Below are positions 50,632 through 59,546 of a stretch of DNA of 64,000 bases, in pieces (position 1 is the first letter of the stretch; every line of letters begins with the position of its first letter). The notes under the pieces were generated by a model. It searched no databases. It worked only from the letters and a program-made list of their open reading frames with translations, and was not told the DNA's origin. Source of the stretch: Candidatus Methanorbis basalitermitum (GTDB lineage Archaea; Halobacteriota; Methanomicrobia; Methanomicrobiales; Methanocorpusculaceae); NCBI GenBank assembly GCA_031287415.1, contig JAITSY010000027.1:27481-91480 (forward strand). Direction: 5' to 3'. The translations under genes and the position numbers were made by a program.

Positions 50632-50826
50632 ATCAAGGATTATCTTGAAGGCTCAGAACACGACATGCTGAACAGTGCAAGAAATACTATTAAGCGTGAC
50701 TATCCAAGGCTTGCCATCTGTATGCATCATCTACCAGGTGATCGTGACGTCGTCCGTGATATCATCCTCAGTATTGGTCCATCATACCAAATAGAGCAGA
50801 AGTGTGCGAAATTTTATGCATTCTGA
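50631..50826 (+). pseudogene. Remnant of an FkbM-family methyltransferase
   Basis: The sequence LIKDYLEGSEHDMLNSARNT, IKRDYPRLAICMHHLPGD matches the C-terminal part of FkbM-type sugar or lipid methyltransferases, in which a conserved I(K/D)xDIEGxE block is followed by PKLAICIYHKPEDL. The last ~65 codons are open to the stop, but everything upstream is missing: the palindromic element begins immediately before the fragment. Such enzymes modify surface glycans. Only a truncated remnant remains. Confidence 0.6.
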
Positions 50827-50893
50827 AGCCACTGCCTTGTTGGTTATTGTCCCAGTCCACCGCGTTTATCTCTCCCCTCCAATATACTCACCA

Positions 50894-51482
50894 ATGATTT
50901 TCCGCATTCTTGTCAGATCCACCTCTCCCACCGCCGCGACAACTCCAAGACAGCGCTTAATATTACTGGACAGCGTCAGCAGATGCATTACCGCAGAAAA
51001 GATCGTTCTTTCCGATCTATCTGTTGCCCCTGCAAAGGCTGCGGCGTCTGTGAAAAATTCAGCCGTGGCATTCAAGAGGACGATTTTCAGAAACCATCTC
51101 AAAAAATGTTTGCTGCTGACGTCCTGATTCTCGCATCGTCCGTCTACTCGCTTTCGGTCTGTGCCCAAGCAAAGGCCCTTTTCAATCGCTGCCATGTTTT
51201 TTGGTCGCAGAAGTGTGTGCTGCACAGCTTCCGGGAACCTGCCGGGAAGAAGATCAGTCTATTTGTTGCGCAACAGCCTGTCAGTCCCGCAGTGGCATCT
51301 TCGATCACACCATCCCGATTGCCAGGCTCCCCTTTGACGTCGCTAGCATCAAACCGAAACACACAATGTTTATCCGCCTCAATGATCTTGATAAGAAGAC
51401 CGACTTCCTGGAAAATCCCGAGGTGGTCGCCCGGGCCAAAGAAACTGCCGCCACCATGGTGGCATCCATCGAGGGACTATGA
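50894..51482 (+). pseudogene. Decayed iron-sulfur flavoprotein / NADPH-dependent FMN reductase
   Basis: Pieces of a flavodoxin-fold protein in three frames: LLDSVSRCITAEKIVLSDLS; then CKGCGVCEKFSRGIQEDDFQ (iron-sulfur cysteine motif) and DVLILASSVYSLSVCAQAK with HVFWSQKCV; then DLDKKTDFLENPEVVARAKE, ending ASIEGL. At least two frameshifts. It is a paralogue of the intact gene that follows, and its stop overlaps that gene's ATG (ATGA), so translation of the intact copy was once coupled to it. Confidence 0.8.
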
Positions 51483-52078
51483 CACACATCACTGCAATCA
51501 ATGGAAGCCCCCGCAAACACGGAAACACTGACGCGGTTCTTGACGCTTTTCTCCTCGGATCAAAAAGCACCGGAGCCACGACTTCCAAAATTTCCCTTGG
51601 GGACATTGATCACAAAAACTGCCGGGGGTGTAATGCCTGCCACAAAAAAGGCGTCTGCATTCTCAGAGATGATCTGACTCCAGTATTTGATGAAGTACTT
51701 GCTTCTGATATCCTTGTTCTCGCCTCACCGATCTATTCCATGACAATCACTGCCGAGATGAAGTCCTTGATCGATCGCGGTCAGTTCCTTTGGGCACAGA
51801 AGTATATCACCAAAACACTTACATTCCCAAAGGAACATCTAGCAAAGCACATCGGCGTCTATCTCGGTACCTCCGGCCAGAACATCCCGCACATTTTCGA
51901 CGCTGCATTTCCAGTTGTTCGAGCACTCTTTAATGACACGGGATTTTCCTACACTGAAAATGTACTCTTCCCCGGCATGGATCAGTACGGCGGTGTAAAA
52001 GGCTGGCCTGAATCGGTAGCAGCGGCCAAGACCGAGGGAAAGAGAATCGCCAGTCTTATTTGTCATGCGGGATATTGA
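51479..52078 (+). CDS. Iron-sulfur flavoprotein (NADPH-dependent FMN reductase family)
   Basis: 199 residues with a flavodoxin fold. FMN-binding start ITAINGSPRKHGNTDAVLDA, compact cysteine motif CRGCNACHKKGVC typical of Isf-type proteins that bind a 4Fe-4S cluster, then LVLASPIYSMTITAEMKSLI and DRGQFLW. In methanogens Isf passes electrons from ferredoxin and protects against oxygen and peroxide. It directly follows a decayed paralogue. The last residues (ASLICHAGY) carry an extra cysteine. Confidence 0.88.
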   Translation: MTHITAINGSPRKHGNTDAVLDAFLLGSKSTGATTSKISLGDIDHKNCRGCNACHKKGVCILRDDLTPVFDEVLASDILVLASPIYSMTITAEMKSLIDRGQFLWAQKYITKTLTFPKEHLAKHIGVYLGTSGQNIPHIFDAAFPVVRALFNDTGFSYTENVLFPGMDQYGGVKGWPESVAAAKTEGKRIASLICHAGY

Positions 52079-52354
52079 GTTCAATACAATGCACCTTGAT
52101 CGCGATAATCCGGAGAAGGAACGGGTCAATCAATGAGGCGATGCAGCCCTCTGATTTGTACAACGTAACTCTCATCGCAAGTAACCATATCACTCCCCAA
52201 AGTGAGGGGCAACGCGGGTATCTCCTGCTGGCATCGCGTTCTTGGCAAGACGAGGGATGAGAACACAAATCCGAGATTGGGTGTTGTTGCATCTATACTG
52301 CTTCACTATCTCTTCCAGAGAATTTATGCACTACGCCCCCCAATAAATAGAATA

Positions 52355-52534
52355 ATGATCCATATTCGCAGAGACGTTTGCGGCTATTGCGGGGCATGTG
52401 TGTCGGTCTGCCCGCATGGTTCGCTTGAGTTGATCGACACATATCTGACCGTCGATGCACAAACCTGCAAAAACAAATGCAAGATCTGCTCGACCATCTG
52501 CCCACTTGGGGCGCTTGAGTTGGTGGAGAAATGA
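52355..52534 (+). CDS. Small 2x[4Fe-4S] ferredoxin
   Basis: 59 residues. Two cluster motifs: [18 protein letters not shown] and [20 protein letters not shown]. The ATG at 52355 is close to CAATAAATAG, a TATA-like run, and may give a nearly leaderless transcript. It overlaps the geranylgeranyl reductase by four bases (ATGA). In Methanosarcina acetivorans a neighbouring ferredoxin is the electron donor for full saturation of lipid chains by this reductase, so the same partnership is very likely here. Confidence 0.92.
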   Translation: MIHIRRDVCGYCGACVSVCPHGSLELIDTYLTVDAQTCKNKCKICSTICPLGALELVEK

Positions 52535-53724
52535 AGGAGTTTTATGACGTTCTGGTTATCGGCGGTGGTCCGGGAGGAGCGCTCGCCGCAAAGACTGCAG
52601 CAGAAACTGGTCTTTCGGTGCTTCTTGTAGAAAAGCGCCCGGCAATAGGTGTTCCTGTCCGATGTGCGGAGGGTATCGGTAAAGACGCTCTCGCAGAGTT
52701 CATCGAGGCAGATCCAAAATGGATTGCAGCAAGTGTTGAGCGTGCGGTGCTTATCGGCCCAAACGGCACAAAATTCACCATCAGCAATGAGGCCGCCGGA
52801 GGGAAAGTTGGCTATGTGCTTGACCGCAAGGTGTTCGATCGCGAGCTGGTCTGGCGTGCGGTTGAGGCAGGAGCGGAGATTCAGGTGCATGCACGGGCGT
52901 CTGCACCGATTATGATCGGCGGCAGTGTGCAGGGCGCGATTATCCATCAGCACGGAAAGATCTATGAAGTTCGTGCAAAAGTGGTGATTGCGGCTGACGG
53001 TGTTGAATCGAAGTTTCCAAAGTGGGCAGGAATTGATACGACTGTGCCGCTTTGGGAGCTGGAAACCTGTGTCCAGTATATTGTCAACGATATCGATATT
53101 GATCCAAAGGCAAATGTGTTCTATATCTCGAACGAAGCATGTCCCTGGGGTTATATCTGGATCTTCCCGAAGGGGCCGCGAAGTGCGAACATCGGCATTG
53201 GTATTGCTGGTACGAAGTCGGGAGAGGGCCACCGTGCGAAGGATTATCTGGACCGCTATCTTGCAAAGGAATTCCCAAACGGAAAAGTCACGGAGCTGAT
53301 TGTAGGCGGTGTGCCAGTCTGCAGGCCACTTGAGTGTTCGGTTGCGGATAACCTGATCATTGTTGGCGATGCAGCCCGGCTGTCAGATCCGATTACAGGC
53401 GGCGGAATCTACAATGCGATGTACACCGGAAAGCTGGCAGGAAATGTCGCAGCAGCGGCAATCAAGAACGGCGACACGTCAAAGAAAGCACTGATGGTGT
53501 ATGATAAAACCTGGCGCGACAGCCACCTCGGCAAAACGCTTGTCCGCAATTACGCGGTGAAGGAGTCATTCATTAAGATGGATGATAAGAAGCTGAACTC
53601 AATTGTGCACTCGATGTCGGATATGCAGATAGAGGATCTGAGCGTGAAAAAGCTGGTGCTTGCTATCTTTAAAGAGAATCCATGGCTGGCCCTTGAGTTG
53701 CCGCATCTCTTAAAAGCACTGTAA
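52531..53724 (+). CDS. Digeranylgeranylglycerophospholipid reductase (geranylgeranyl reductase)
   Basis: 397 residues. FAD-binding N-terminus [20 protein letters not shown] with [19 protein letters not shown], then [17 protein letters not shown], the [19 protein letters not shown] block (substrate cavity), and the second FAD contact [20 protein letters not shown]. It reduces the double bonds of the isoprenoid chains of archaeal membrane lipids. It forms an operon with the small ferredoxin in front of it. A fragmentary second copy lies downstream. Confidence 0.94.
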   Translation: MKEFYDVLVIGGGPGGALAAKTAAETGLSVLLVEKRPAIGVPVRCAEGIGKDALAEFIEADPKWIAASVERAVLIGPNGTKFTISNEAAGGKVGYVLDRKVFDRELVWRAVEAGAEIQVHARASAPIMIGGSVQGAIIHQHGKIYEVRAKVVIAADGVESKFPKWAGIDTTVPLWELETCVQYIVNDIDIDPKANVFYISNEACPWGYIWIFPKGPRSANIGIGIAGTKSGEGHRAKDYLDRYLAKEFPNGKVTELIVGGVPVCRPLECSVADNLIIVGDAARLSDPITGGGIYNAMYTGKLAGNVAAAAIKNGDTSKKALMVYDKTWRDSHLGKTLVRNYAVKESFIKMDDKKLNSIVHSMSDMQIEDLSVKKLVLAIFKENPWLALELPHLLKAL

Positions 53725-53849
53725 TTTTTTGTTTCAGATGCGACGAAGAAGCGTATGCTGTTGGGAGGGCTTTAGTTCTGCGGGACGGGCAGCGGCACAG
53801 ATGGCGGGGGCTTTCCGTCATCTTGCCTCGGGTAAAGGAAAACCCCAAG

Positions 53850-54125
53850 ATTTTTGCGAAATATATGGATCCGAAGTGGATTTCAACGAAAAACACCCGG
53901 GTACAGTTCATTGTAACGGATATTGGAACAGCGATCTGGATTTTTGCGAAATGGCGACGGTTGGCAAATGCAGGTACCTGGGGTTTTGGGAATTATGTCG
54001 GGCAAGGGATATCAGGTGATGAATTATCTTGATCGGTTTATGGAGGGGAATTGCCCAGATGAAGGTCACGGAACTGATTGCTTGGGTATGCCAACCAGCG
54101 GGCCGGGGCTGGATCATGCGGTGTT
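53850..54125 (+). pseudogene. Fragment of a second geranylgeranyl reductase
   Basis: About 90 codons align with the middle of the adjacent intact reductase: FAKYMDPKWISTKNTRVQFI beside [11 protein letters not shown]...TCVQYI; WIFAKWRRLANAGTWGFG beside [18 protein letters not shown]; then, after a frameshift, NYLDRFMEG and KVTELIAWVCQPA beside DYLDRYLAK and [13 protein letters not shown]. The order is conserved but N- and C-terminal thirds are absent. It is best explained as a decayed tandem duplicate. Confidence 0.62.
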
Positions 54126-54130
54126 GTAGC

Positions 54131-54734
54131 CAGAGTGTTGACGGCGTATATTCTGCGCCATGGCACAAACAGGCATCAGAGGAGCTATCACCCAGCAAAT
54201 GCATGCCCAGAGGAGAGGCCCGTCCCCGTTCTACGAGAGGGTGGACTGCACCAAACCCACTCGCTGTGCCAGCGATGCAGTTTGGCATCAACGACAGCGA
54301 AAACCGGATAAACCAGCAGGCCGGCACCAACATCATCAATAATCTGATCGGTGCCATCAACGCGCTGGTCGAACTACACAACAGACGCGGGATATTTTTG
54401 CGGCGGTCGTATATGATTCGGGGTGTGTGTTTCCGAATGGATGATTAATGCTGAATACGGTGTATCGGATCTGCATTCGAATGAGGTGACAGTTTCGTCG
54501 ATACTTGTGACGGTGCTGAGGGGTAATCCATAGCTTGGGGTGAGGTTCCCGGTGTTTTTTCTGCGCTGCTGATAAAAGTACGTACCGCCAAAACAACCCA
54601 GCAAAAGGGATTTTCATCCTCGGCTGCAGTATTTCAGCTGCAATATAAAGGGCGAGCTATCTCCTCGGACACTCTCTTTTTTCCTGAAGCAGATCAGGTT
54701 AATATTCCGGCACAGCCAAATCGTAGATAAAGCT
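54131..54734. other. Intergenic stretch without a recognisable gene
   Basis: Open frames on both strands are short or look like shadows of one another, and none matches a family. Possible further erosion of the reductase duplicate, but no homologous block is visible past 54125. The cofG promoter must lie near the right end; I see no clear TATA box. Confidence 0.4.
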
Positions 54735-55706
54735 ATGGTCCGGACGATTACATTTTCCCGGAATGTGTTTCTCCCGCTGACAAATGTGTGTGCAAACGCC
54801 TGCGGCTACTGTTCCTTCAAGGAACCGGTCCGCGAAGGCTGTGTAATGCCGGAGGCGAAGATTCGGGCAACCCTGCAACGGGGCAGCGAATTTTCCTGTA
54901 CCGAAGCGCTGTTTACGTTCGGGGAACGGCCGGAAAATGAGCAGGGGTTCCGAAAACACGTTGAGGCTGCGGGGTATCCGAATATTTTGTCGTACTGCGA
55001 GGCGATGAGCAGAGCAGCCATCGATCTTGGGATGCTGCCGCATACGAATGCTGGCATCCTCACCTACGAAGAGCTGGAACGGCTCAGGCATGTCAGCGCC
55101 AGCATGGGGCTGATGCTTGAGACAACCGCAGAGATTCCAGCCCACCGTCACAGTCCTGGCAAGGATCCGGCGATGCGTCTTGAGATGATGGGAAATGCAG
55201 GAAAGCTCAAAATTCCGTTCACAACCGGCCTGCTACTTGGCATTGGAGAGACATCGGCGGACCGGGAAGAGTCGCTGGCAGCAATCCGGAGCCTGCACAA
55301 ACGCTACGGCCACATTCAAGAGGTAATTGTACAGAACTTCTGCCCGAAGCAGGGCACAGAGATGGCAGGTTCCCCGGGAACGTCACAGGAGGTCATGCGC
55401 GAGACACTGGTGATGGCAACAGACATCCTACCAAAGGATGTGTCAATTCAGATCCCACCAAACCTTGCGAATGCGGCGACTCTGCTTTCGTTCGGCGTGA
55501 CGGATCTGGGCGGCGTGTCGCCGGTAACAATCGACTACATCAATCCCGCGCATCCCTGGCCGGCACTTGGTGCGTTACAAGGGATTGCTGCGGGATACGA
55601 GCTGCGGGAACGGCTGTGCGTGTATCCGCATTACTGCACCGAGGAGTGGATTGCGCCGGAAATCTGGCCGCCGGTCAAACGGCTTGCGAAACTGATCTAT
55701 GGCTGA
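54735..55706 (+). CDS. cofG: FO synthase subunit 1 (7,8-didemethyl-8-hydroxy-5-deazariboflavin synthase CofG)
   Basis: 323 residues. Radical-SAM cluster CANACGYCSF close to the N-terminus (FSRNVFLPLTNVC), then FTFGERPENEQGFRKHVEAA, LPHTNAGILTYEELERL, LMLETTAEIPAHRHSPGKDP and VIVQNFCPKQGTEMAG, all typical of CofG. With CofH it builds the deazaflavin core of coenzyme F420, the hydride carrier of methanogenesis. cofH is not in the window. It is a monocistron followed by a palindromic element. Confidence 0.96.
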   Translation: MVRTITFSRNVFLPLTNVCANACGYCSFKEPVREGCVMPEAKIRATLQRGSEFSCTEALFTFGERPENEQGFRKHVEAAGYPNILSYCEAMSRAAIDLGMLPHTNAGILTYEELERLRHVSASMGLMLETTAEIPAHRHSPGKDPAMRLEMMGNAGKLKIPFTTGLLLGIGETSADREESLAAIRSLHKRYGHIQEVIVQNFCPKQGTEMAGSPGTSQEVMRETLVMATDILPKDVSIQIPPNLANAATLLSFGVTDLGGVSPVTIDYINPAHPWPALGALQGIAAGYELRERLCVYPHYCTEEWIAPEIWPPVKRLAKLIYG

Positions 55707-55771
55707 TGCTGCATGCCTCTGATCGCGGTATGCCGTGCTTTGCAGGGTAGCGGGTTCCGCTGCCATGCAAC
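55707..55771. repeat. Palindromic element, compound copy
   Basis: GCATGCCTCTGATCGCGGTA, TGCCGTGCTTTGCAGGGTAG and CGGGTTCCGCTGCCATGCAA. Begins right after the cofG stop. Confidence 0.75.
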
Positions 55772-55820
55772 TATTTCATACTAACCCTTATCATGCAGCC
55801 GGTTCAATAAGCATATCATT

Positions 55821-56534
55821 ATGAAGCATGACGATCTCCTCCGTCAGGGTAAGGCGAAATCCGTGTATCTAACCAATAACCCAGATGAGCTTCGGGTCGT
55901 ATTCCGCGATGATATTACTGCATTCGACGGGCAGAAGAAGAATGTCCTGCAGGGTAAGGGGATGTACAATGCGATGGTTACCGCCTACATTTATCCGCTG
56001 ATTGAGGAGGCGGGAATCCCGACGCATTTTTTGCAGGCGGTTGATGCAAACACGCACCTAGTCCGCAGGCTTTCGATGATTCCGCTGGAGGTCATTGTCC
56101 GCAATCGGGCGGCAGGGTCGCTGGTGAAGAACTACGGGTTTACTGAGGGCCACCTGCTATCCCCGCCCCTGATCGTGATGGATATGAAGGATGATTCCCG
56201 TCATGATCCGATGATCAATGATGAGATAACCGCGGCTCTGGGAATTGCGACAGCTGCAGAAATTGCAGAGATCAAACGGCTTGCTCTCGCAGTGAACGAG
56301 GTGCTCCACAAAAATCTCGCAGCAAAAGATCTAGATCTGGTGGACATGAAGTTCGAGTTCGGCAGGGATGCCGCAGGAACGATCCGGCTTGGCGATGAGA
56401 TCAGCATGGACTCGATGCGTCTGTGGGACCATGGGATCGTCGGTGCTTCGCTTGACAAGGATGTGTACCGCAAGGAGCTTGGCGATGTGATAGATACCTA
56501 TGCATCCGCTGCAAAACGCATCTGCGGAAAATAA
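55821..56534 (+). CDS. purC: Phosphoribosylaminoimidazole-succinocarboxamide synthase
   Basis: 237 residues, full length for SAICAR synthase. Motifs: LLRQGKAKSVYLTNNPDEL (ATP loop), VFRDDITAFDGQKK, LEVIVRNRAAGSLVKNYG, KFEFGRDAAGTIRLGDEISM and DSMRLWDHG (Pro of the usual EISPDSMR is Met here, a mild oddity). It adds aspartate to CAIR in purine synthesis. Alone on the plus strand; converges on rps3ae. Confidence 0.95.
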   Translation: MKHDDLLRQGKAKSVYLTNNPDELRVVFRDDITAFDGQKKNVLQGKGMYNAMVTAYIYPLIEEAGIPTHFLQAVDANTHLVRRLSMIPLEVIVRNRAAGSLVKNYGFTEGHLLSPPLIVMDMKDDSRHDPMINDEITAALGIATAAEIAEIKRLALAVNEVLHKNLAAKDLDLVDMKFEFGRDAAGTIRLGDEISMDSMRLWDHGIVGASLDKDVYRKELGDVIDTYASAAKRICGK

Positions 56535-56703
56535 CGAAATTATGTCTTTTGACAAGAGGATATATATTTTAGATTAGCCTATTTTCATTCACAACATACT
56601 TGAAAAATAAGGAAATAATTAAACTAAAATTGATAAGTCCATAAGTATAAATGTAATTATATTTTCATTAACACTTACCAATAGTAAGTAATTTTCATCC
56701 CAT

Positions 56704-56717
56704 CGGAGATATATCTC
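56704..56717. repeat. Short perfect palindrome
   Basis: GGAGATATATCTCC between the convergent purC and rps3ae genes. Role unknown; possibly only chance or part of a transcription end. Confidence 0.5.
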
Positions 56718-56739
56718 CCTCAACTGAAGTATAATTCCG

Positions 56740-56769
56740 AAAAAAAGCGTCCGTTATCCTTTAACGGAC
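56740..56769 (-). terminator. Terminator-like hairpin overlapping the rps3ae stop codon
   Basis: On the minus strand GTCCGTTA / TAACGGAC pair over 8 bp, the left arm including the TAA stop of rps3ae, followed by GC and a run of seven T. It resembles an intrinsic terminator; archaeal termination mainly uses the T-run. Confidence 0.65.
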
Positions 56770-57381
56770 AAGAGCTGCCGCACGCTCTGCAGCAGAGCTT
56801 ACGGATTCTGACTTGATGACCTCAATTCGACGGACCGGGAAAATCGGCTTACAGGCCGCAAGCATCTTCTTGGACAGCTCACCCTTGACCATTGCGGAAA
56901 CGAAGATCTCAAAGTTTGCTTCCTTTGTGTAGTCCTGCACAACCTTTACCATCATTGCACGGATCTCATGAACCTGAGAAAGTCTTGCATGGTTGATCGT
57001 AAATGCCGTGATCGTCAGCTGCAGCTCACGAACACTGCCGAGCGGCTGGATCGTGATGGTACTGTCGATACGGGATGCCCCCCTCTTGACCATTGCACGA
57101 AGGAAATCTTTGGTCATCTCATGACCGTGGATCTGCGTGTATGCTGCATCTCCTGCGACACCATTGATCTTAAACGACATCTTGACATTCTGTTTGGCAT
57201 AGTCCTGGGTTAACTCACCAAGACTGACCGTCATTACGCGACCCGGCAGGTTTGCCGTGTCAGAGGAGACAATCTCCCCAATAAACTGCTTGCCGAGGAA
57301 TTCCGGGGCATAGATCTTGAACCAGCTCTTTGCCTTCCATCCCTCGACCTTGCGTCCACCACTCTGCTTTTTTCTTGCCAT
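56761..57381 (-). CDS. rps3ae: Small ribosomal subunit protein eS1 (S3ae)
   Basis: 206 residues. Typical start RKVEGWKAKSWFKIYAPEFL, then GEIVSSDTANLPGRVMTVSL and GHEMTKDFLRAMVKRGASRI. It is a structural protein of the archaeal/eukaryotic small subunit near the mRNA exit. A TATA box lies at 57412-57419, giving a short leader, though it also follows pcc1 closely and may be read from rpsO. Last gene of rpsO-recJ-pcc1-rps3ae, an order conserved in many Euryarchaeota. Confidence 0.95.
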   Translation of the reverse strand: MARKKQSGGRKVEGWKAKSWFKIYAPEFLGKQFIGEIVSSDTANLPGRVMTVSLGELTQDYAKQNVKMSFKINGVAGDAAYTQIHGHEMTKDFLRAMVKRGASRIDSTITIQPLGSVRELQLTITAFTINHARLSQVHEIRAMMVKVVQDYTKEANFEIFVSAMVKGELSKKMLAACKPIFPVRRIEVIKSESVSSAAERAAALVR

Positions 57382-57411
57382 GGTATCAACCTAAATTCTT
57401 GAAATTGGATT

Positions 57412-57419
57412 GGTATATC
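57412..57419 (-). promoter_or_regulatory. TATA box of rps3ae
   Basis: GATATACC on the minus strand, about 31 bases before the ATG of rps3ae, in the gap after pcc1. Suggests a second promoter inside the cluster. Confidence 0.5.
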
Positions 57420-57434
57420 TCTTGCAAACGGCGC

Positions 57435-57641
57435 TTAACACAACCGTTCCGAGACAGATAAATTCATCAGGTAATCATCCACCGTCGCAATCATCGATCG
57501 AAGCGATCCCCCTGAAATTTTTGCTACAACCCGACCGCCGAGTACTTCAACAGTCATAAACTCGCCATTATCTGGAGAAAGTGCCAAGGCGACACAGTCT
57601 GCATGGACATGAGCAGACATGATTTTTGCTTCTACGTGCAT
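57435..57641 (-). CDS. pcc1: KEOPS complex subunit Pcc1
   Basis: 68 residues with the Pcc1 pattern: a beta-strand region (DCVALALSPDNGEFMTVEVL) and VVAKISGGSLRSMIATVDDY, followed by LMNLSVSERL. KEOPS (Kae1, Bud32, Cgi121, Pcc1) makes N6-threonylcarbamoyladenosine on tRNAs; Pcc1 is the dimerisation platform and contacts tRNA. Slightly shorter than the usual 75-85 residues. It overlaps the DHH gene by ten bases. Confidence 0.85.
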   Translation of the reverse strand: MHVEAKIMSAHVHADCVALALSPDNGEFMTVEVLGGRVVAKISGGSLRSMIATVDDYLMNLSVSERLC

Positions 57642-58843
57642 ACTGCAGCCTCCAGACCGGCAAGAAACTCGTCTTCGTGGTCGAGCGGAACATCGGCCCC
57701 TGCACGGAACCTATGCCCACCGCCGGAACCACCGCAGGACTCCGCAAGAGTTTTCAGGATCTGTTCCAGATTCACAGAAGAACAGGCAGGAGCGCGTGCA
57801 GATACCAGCAGCGACTCTGTGCCTTGGCCGATGACAAACGTAGGGCTATCTGCAGATTCGATGAAAATGTCCGCCGCATCACTTGCAACGGCAGCATCAC
57901 CGACCCGCCAGACAGCAGGACCATCACAAATCTTCTCTGCGGTTTTCACCGCCGCAATGACGCGATTCCAGTAAGACACTGCAATTTCCCATGCCTCATT
58001 CAGATATGAAGCGTCACCGCAGCAAAGTGCATAGGCAATGCCGCACTTTTCAGCCTTGCCACATGCATCCACCACTGCCGTAAACGCACGGGCATTTTGA
58101 ATGACCTCGCGTTCCAGACTCCATGACTCCCCATAGAGGCTCCGCAAAGCTTCGTACGAGGCACCCGATTCCAGCACAATTTGCGACAGCATGCAGGCCG
58201 TATATGCCTCGTCTGATATTTTTGACCTACATATCGTCTCAATTGCTGCTGCTTTCTCCTCATCACCCGCAAGTCTGGGAAGATATGGATGCAGGGAACT
58301 CGCAATTTGCTCCTTTGTTGTTCTGCCGGCGAGAAGAACACCACGAACAGGATTTATCAGGTTGTTTGCCACAGCATCCCCAATGATCATCCCATTCCTT
58401 CCGGAAAGGGTCTGATTGTCACCTATGATGCCAAGCATCACAAGACCTGCCAGATCGCGGTTGTCCCCGAGGGCGTTTGCTACCAGATATGCACAGCCTG
58501 CAGAAGATAACTCGGTTTCGCCATCTCCGCCAAAACAATATGGGTTGACACGATTGGAGGAGGTGCTGTAGGGCACATGATGATCGATGAACATGGTACT
58601 TTCGGGTAGACCGGTACACGACGCACTGAAATCACACAGAAGAGAAATCTCCGGGTTCTCCACGTCGGCCTCATAGATCTTCGGAAAAATCCGGAGCTTG
58701 AAGGCTATGTTTGCCCGGGATAGGGCAATCGATATGATCGCTGCAGCTGCGATGCCATCTGCACCGTAGTGGGAGTACATTTCCATGTACTCCATCGATG
58801 CGAGACGGTTTGCAAGAGCAACTGCGGCAGTTTCCAGTGACAT
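57632..58843 (-). CDS. DHH-family RecJ-like protein with altered motif I
   Basis: 403 residues. Motif I reads MYSHYGADGIAAAA where active RecJ-type enzymes have SHxDADG, so the first metal-binding Asp is Gly. The DHH motif is present (MFIDHHVPY), as is the C-terminal GGSGGGHRFRAGADVP of DHHA1. It may be a weakly active or structural relative of GAN/RecJ. Its place between rpsO and pcc1 is conserved in archaea, and such proteins have been linked to replication or RNA processing. It starts 18 bases after rpsO. Confidence 0.87.
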   Translation of the reverse strand: MSLETAAVALANRLASMEYMEMYSHYGADGIAAAAIISIALSRANIAFKLRIFPKIYEADVENPEISLLCDFSASCTGLPESTMFIDHHVPYSTSSNRVNPYCFGGDGETELSSAGCAYLVANALGDNRDLAGLVMLGIIGDNQTLSGRNGMIIGDAVANNLINPVRGVLLAGRTTKEQIASSLHPYLPRLAGDEEKAAAIETICRSKISDEAYTACMLSQIVLESGASYEALRSLYGESWSLEREVIQNARAFTAVVDACGKAEKCGIAYALCCGDASYLNEAWEIAVSYWNRVIAAVKTAEKICDGPAVWRVGDAAVASDAADIFIESADSPTFVIGQGTESLLVSARAPACSSVNLEQILKTLAESCGGSGGGHRFRAGADVPLDHEDEFLAGLEAAVCT

Positions 58844-58861
58844 AGCGGCGGTAGGTGAATC

Positions 58862-59320
58862 TTATCTGGACAGGAGAATCTCAGCGGTCTCTGGTTTGTA
58901 GATCCAGCCCTGTGGCAGGCGTCCGGTACCGACGTAGTATTTCACCAGTCTGCGGACTTTGGATTCGGTCAGCTGAAGCTGACGCTTGTTGTGAAGATCC
59001 TTTCTGTTCTCACCAAGGTGCTTGCGCATGCCAAGTGCCTTGTGCATCAGATTGCGGAGATCTTCGGGGATGTCAGTGTCAAGGTCGTTTTCACAGACGA
59101 TGGCGTTGACTCTCTTGCCGGTGACAAGCTTTACGTTTGGAACGCCGAACTTATCTCTCAGAACGAGACCTATCCGCGCGCAGGAAAGGCCTGCTTTGCG
59201 TAGCTCGACGATCTTCTTTTCAATTTCCTGTACATCGGTATTGGACCACGCAGGAACTTCCTGGCGGAATGGTCTGACCGAGGAGGCGATTCCTCTTCTT
59301 CTTGCATGTATGCGTGCCAA
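58862..59320 (-). CDS. rpsO: Small ribosomal subunit protein uS15
   Basis: 152 residues, the archaeal/eukaryotic long form. N-terminal extension MARIHARRRGIASSVRPFRQ, helix VQEIEKKIVELRKAGLSCAR, and the rRNA-binding core HKALGMRKHLGENRKDLHNK with RRLVKYYVGTGRLPQGW. It binds the three-way junction of 16S rRNA. GGAGG lies six bases before the ATG. The long structured leader upstream may mediate feedback control. Confidence 0.96.
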   Translation of the reverse strand: MARIHARRRGIASSVRPFRQEVPAWSNTDVQEIEKKIVELRKAGLSCARIGLVLRDKFGVPNVKLVTGKRVNAIVCENDLDTDIPEDLRNLMHKALGMRKHLGENRKDLHNKRQLQLTESKVRRLVKYYVGTGRLPQGWIYKPETAEILLSR

Positions 59321-59530
59321 TTGTTTTCACCTCCGATAAGGACTGTCCGTCCCATACAGGCGGATAGCCGTTTCCTTTGCGGAACCAAAGGGAAACAGCC
59401 GTAAGTCACGCAAAGAGCAGCTGCACGGGCATGAATGCTGATGCTGTGCACTCCTGCCGAATTGGCGGAGCCGAGCTGACTCGTCGTAATCCCAAAGCCT
59501 TGCGGCAGTGTCATAGTTGACAGACACGTC
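59321..59530 (-). promoter_or_regulatory. Highly structured leader of rpsO (candidate regulatory RNA)
   Basis: From the predicted start near 59530 to the rpsO ATG lie about 210 untranslated bases with four consecutive hairpins (minus-strand transcript): GTGTC/GACAC (59508-59527); CTGCCG/CGGCAG closing a ~55-base domain (59454-59508); TGCAC..GCAT / ATGC..GTGCA (59422-59450); and AGCCGTTTCC-TTTG with CAAAGGGAAACAGCC (59366-59400, plus-strand spelling). A good TATA box lies ahead of it. No reading frame in it resembles a protein. An independent small RNA gene is an alternative. Confidence 0.5.
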
Positions 59531-59546
59531 GGACTTACTTCAGTCA

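Noticed and set aside
58855..59203. Plus-strand frames opposite rpsO
   Set aside because: Antisense shadows of the S15 gene.
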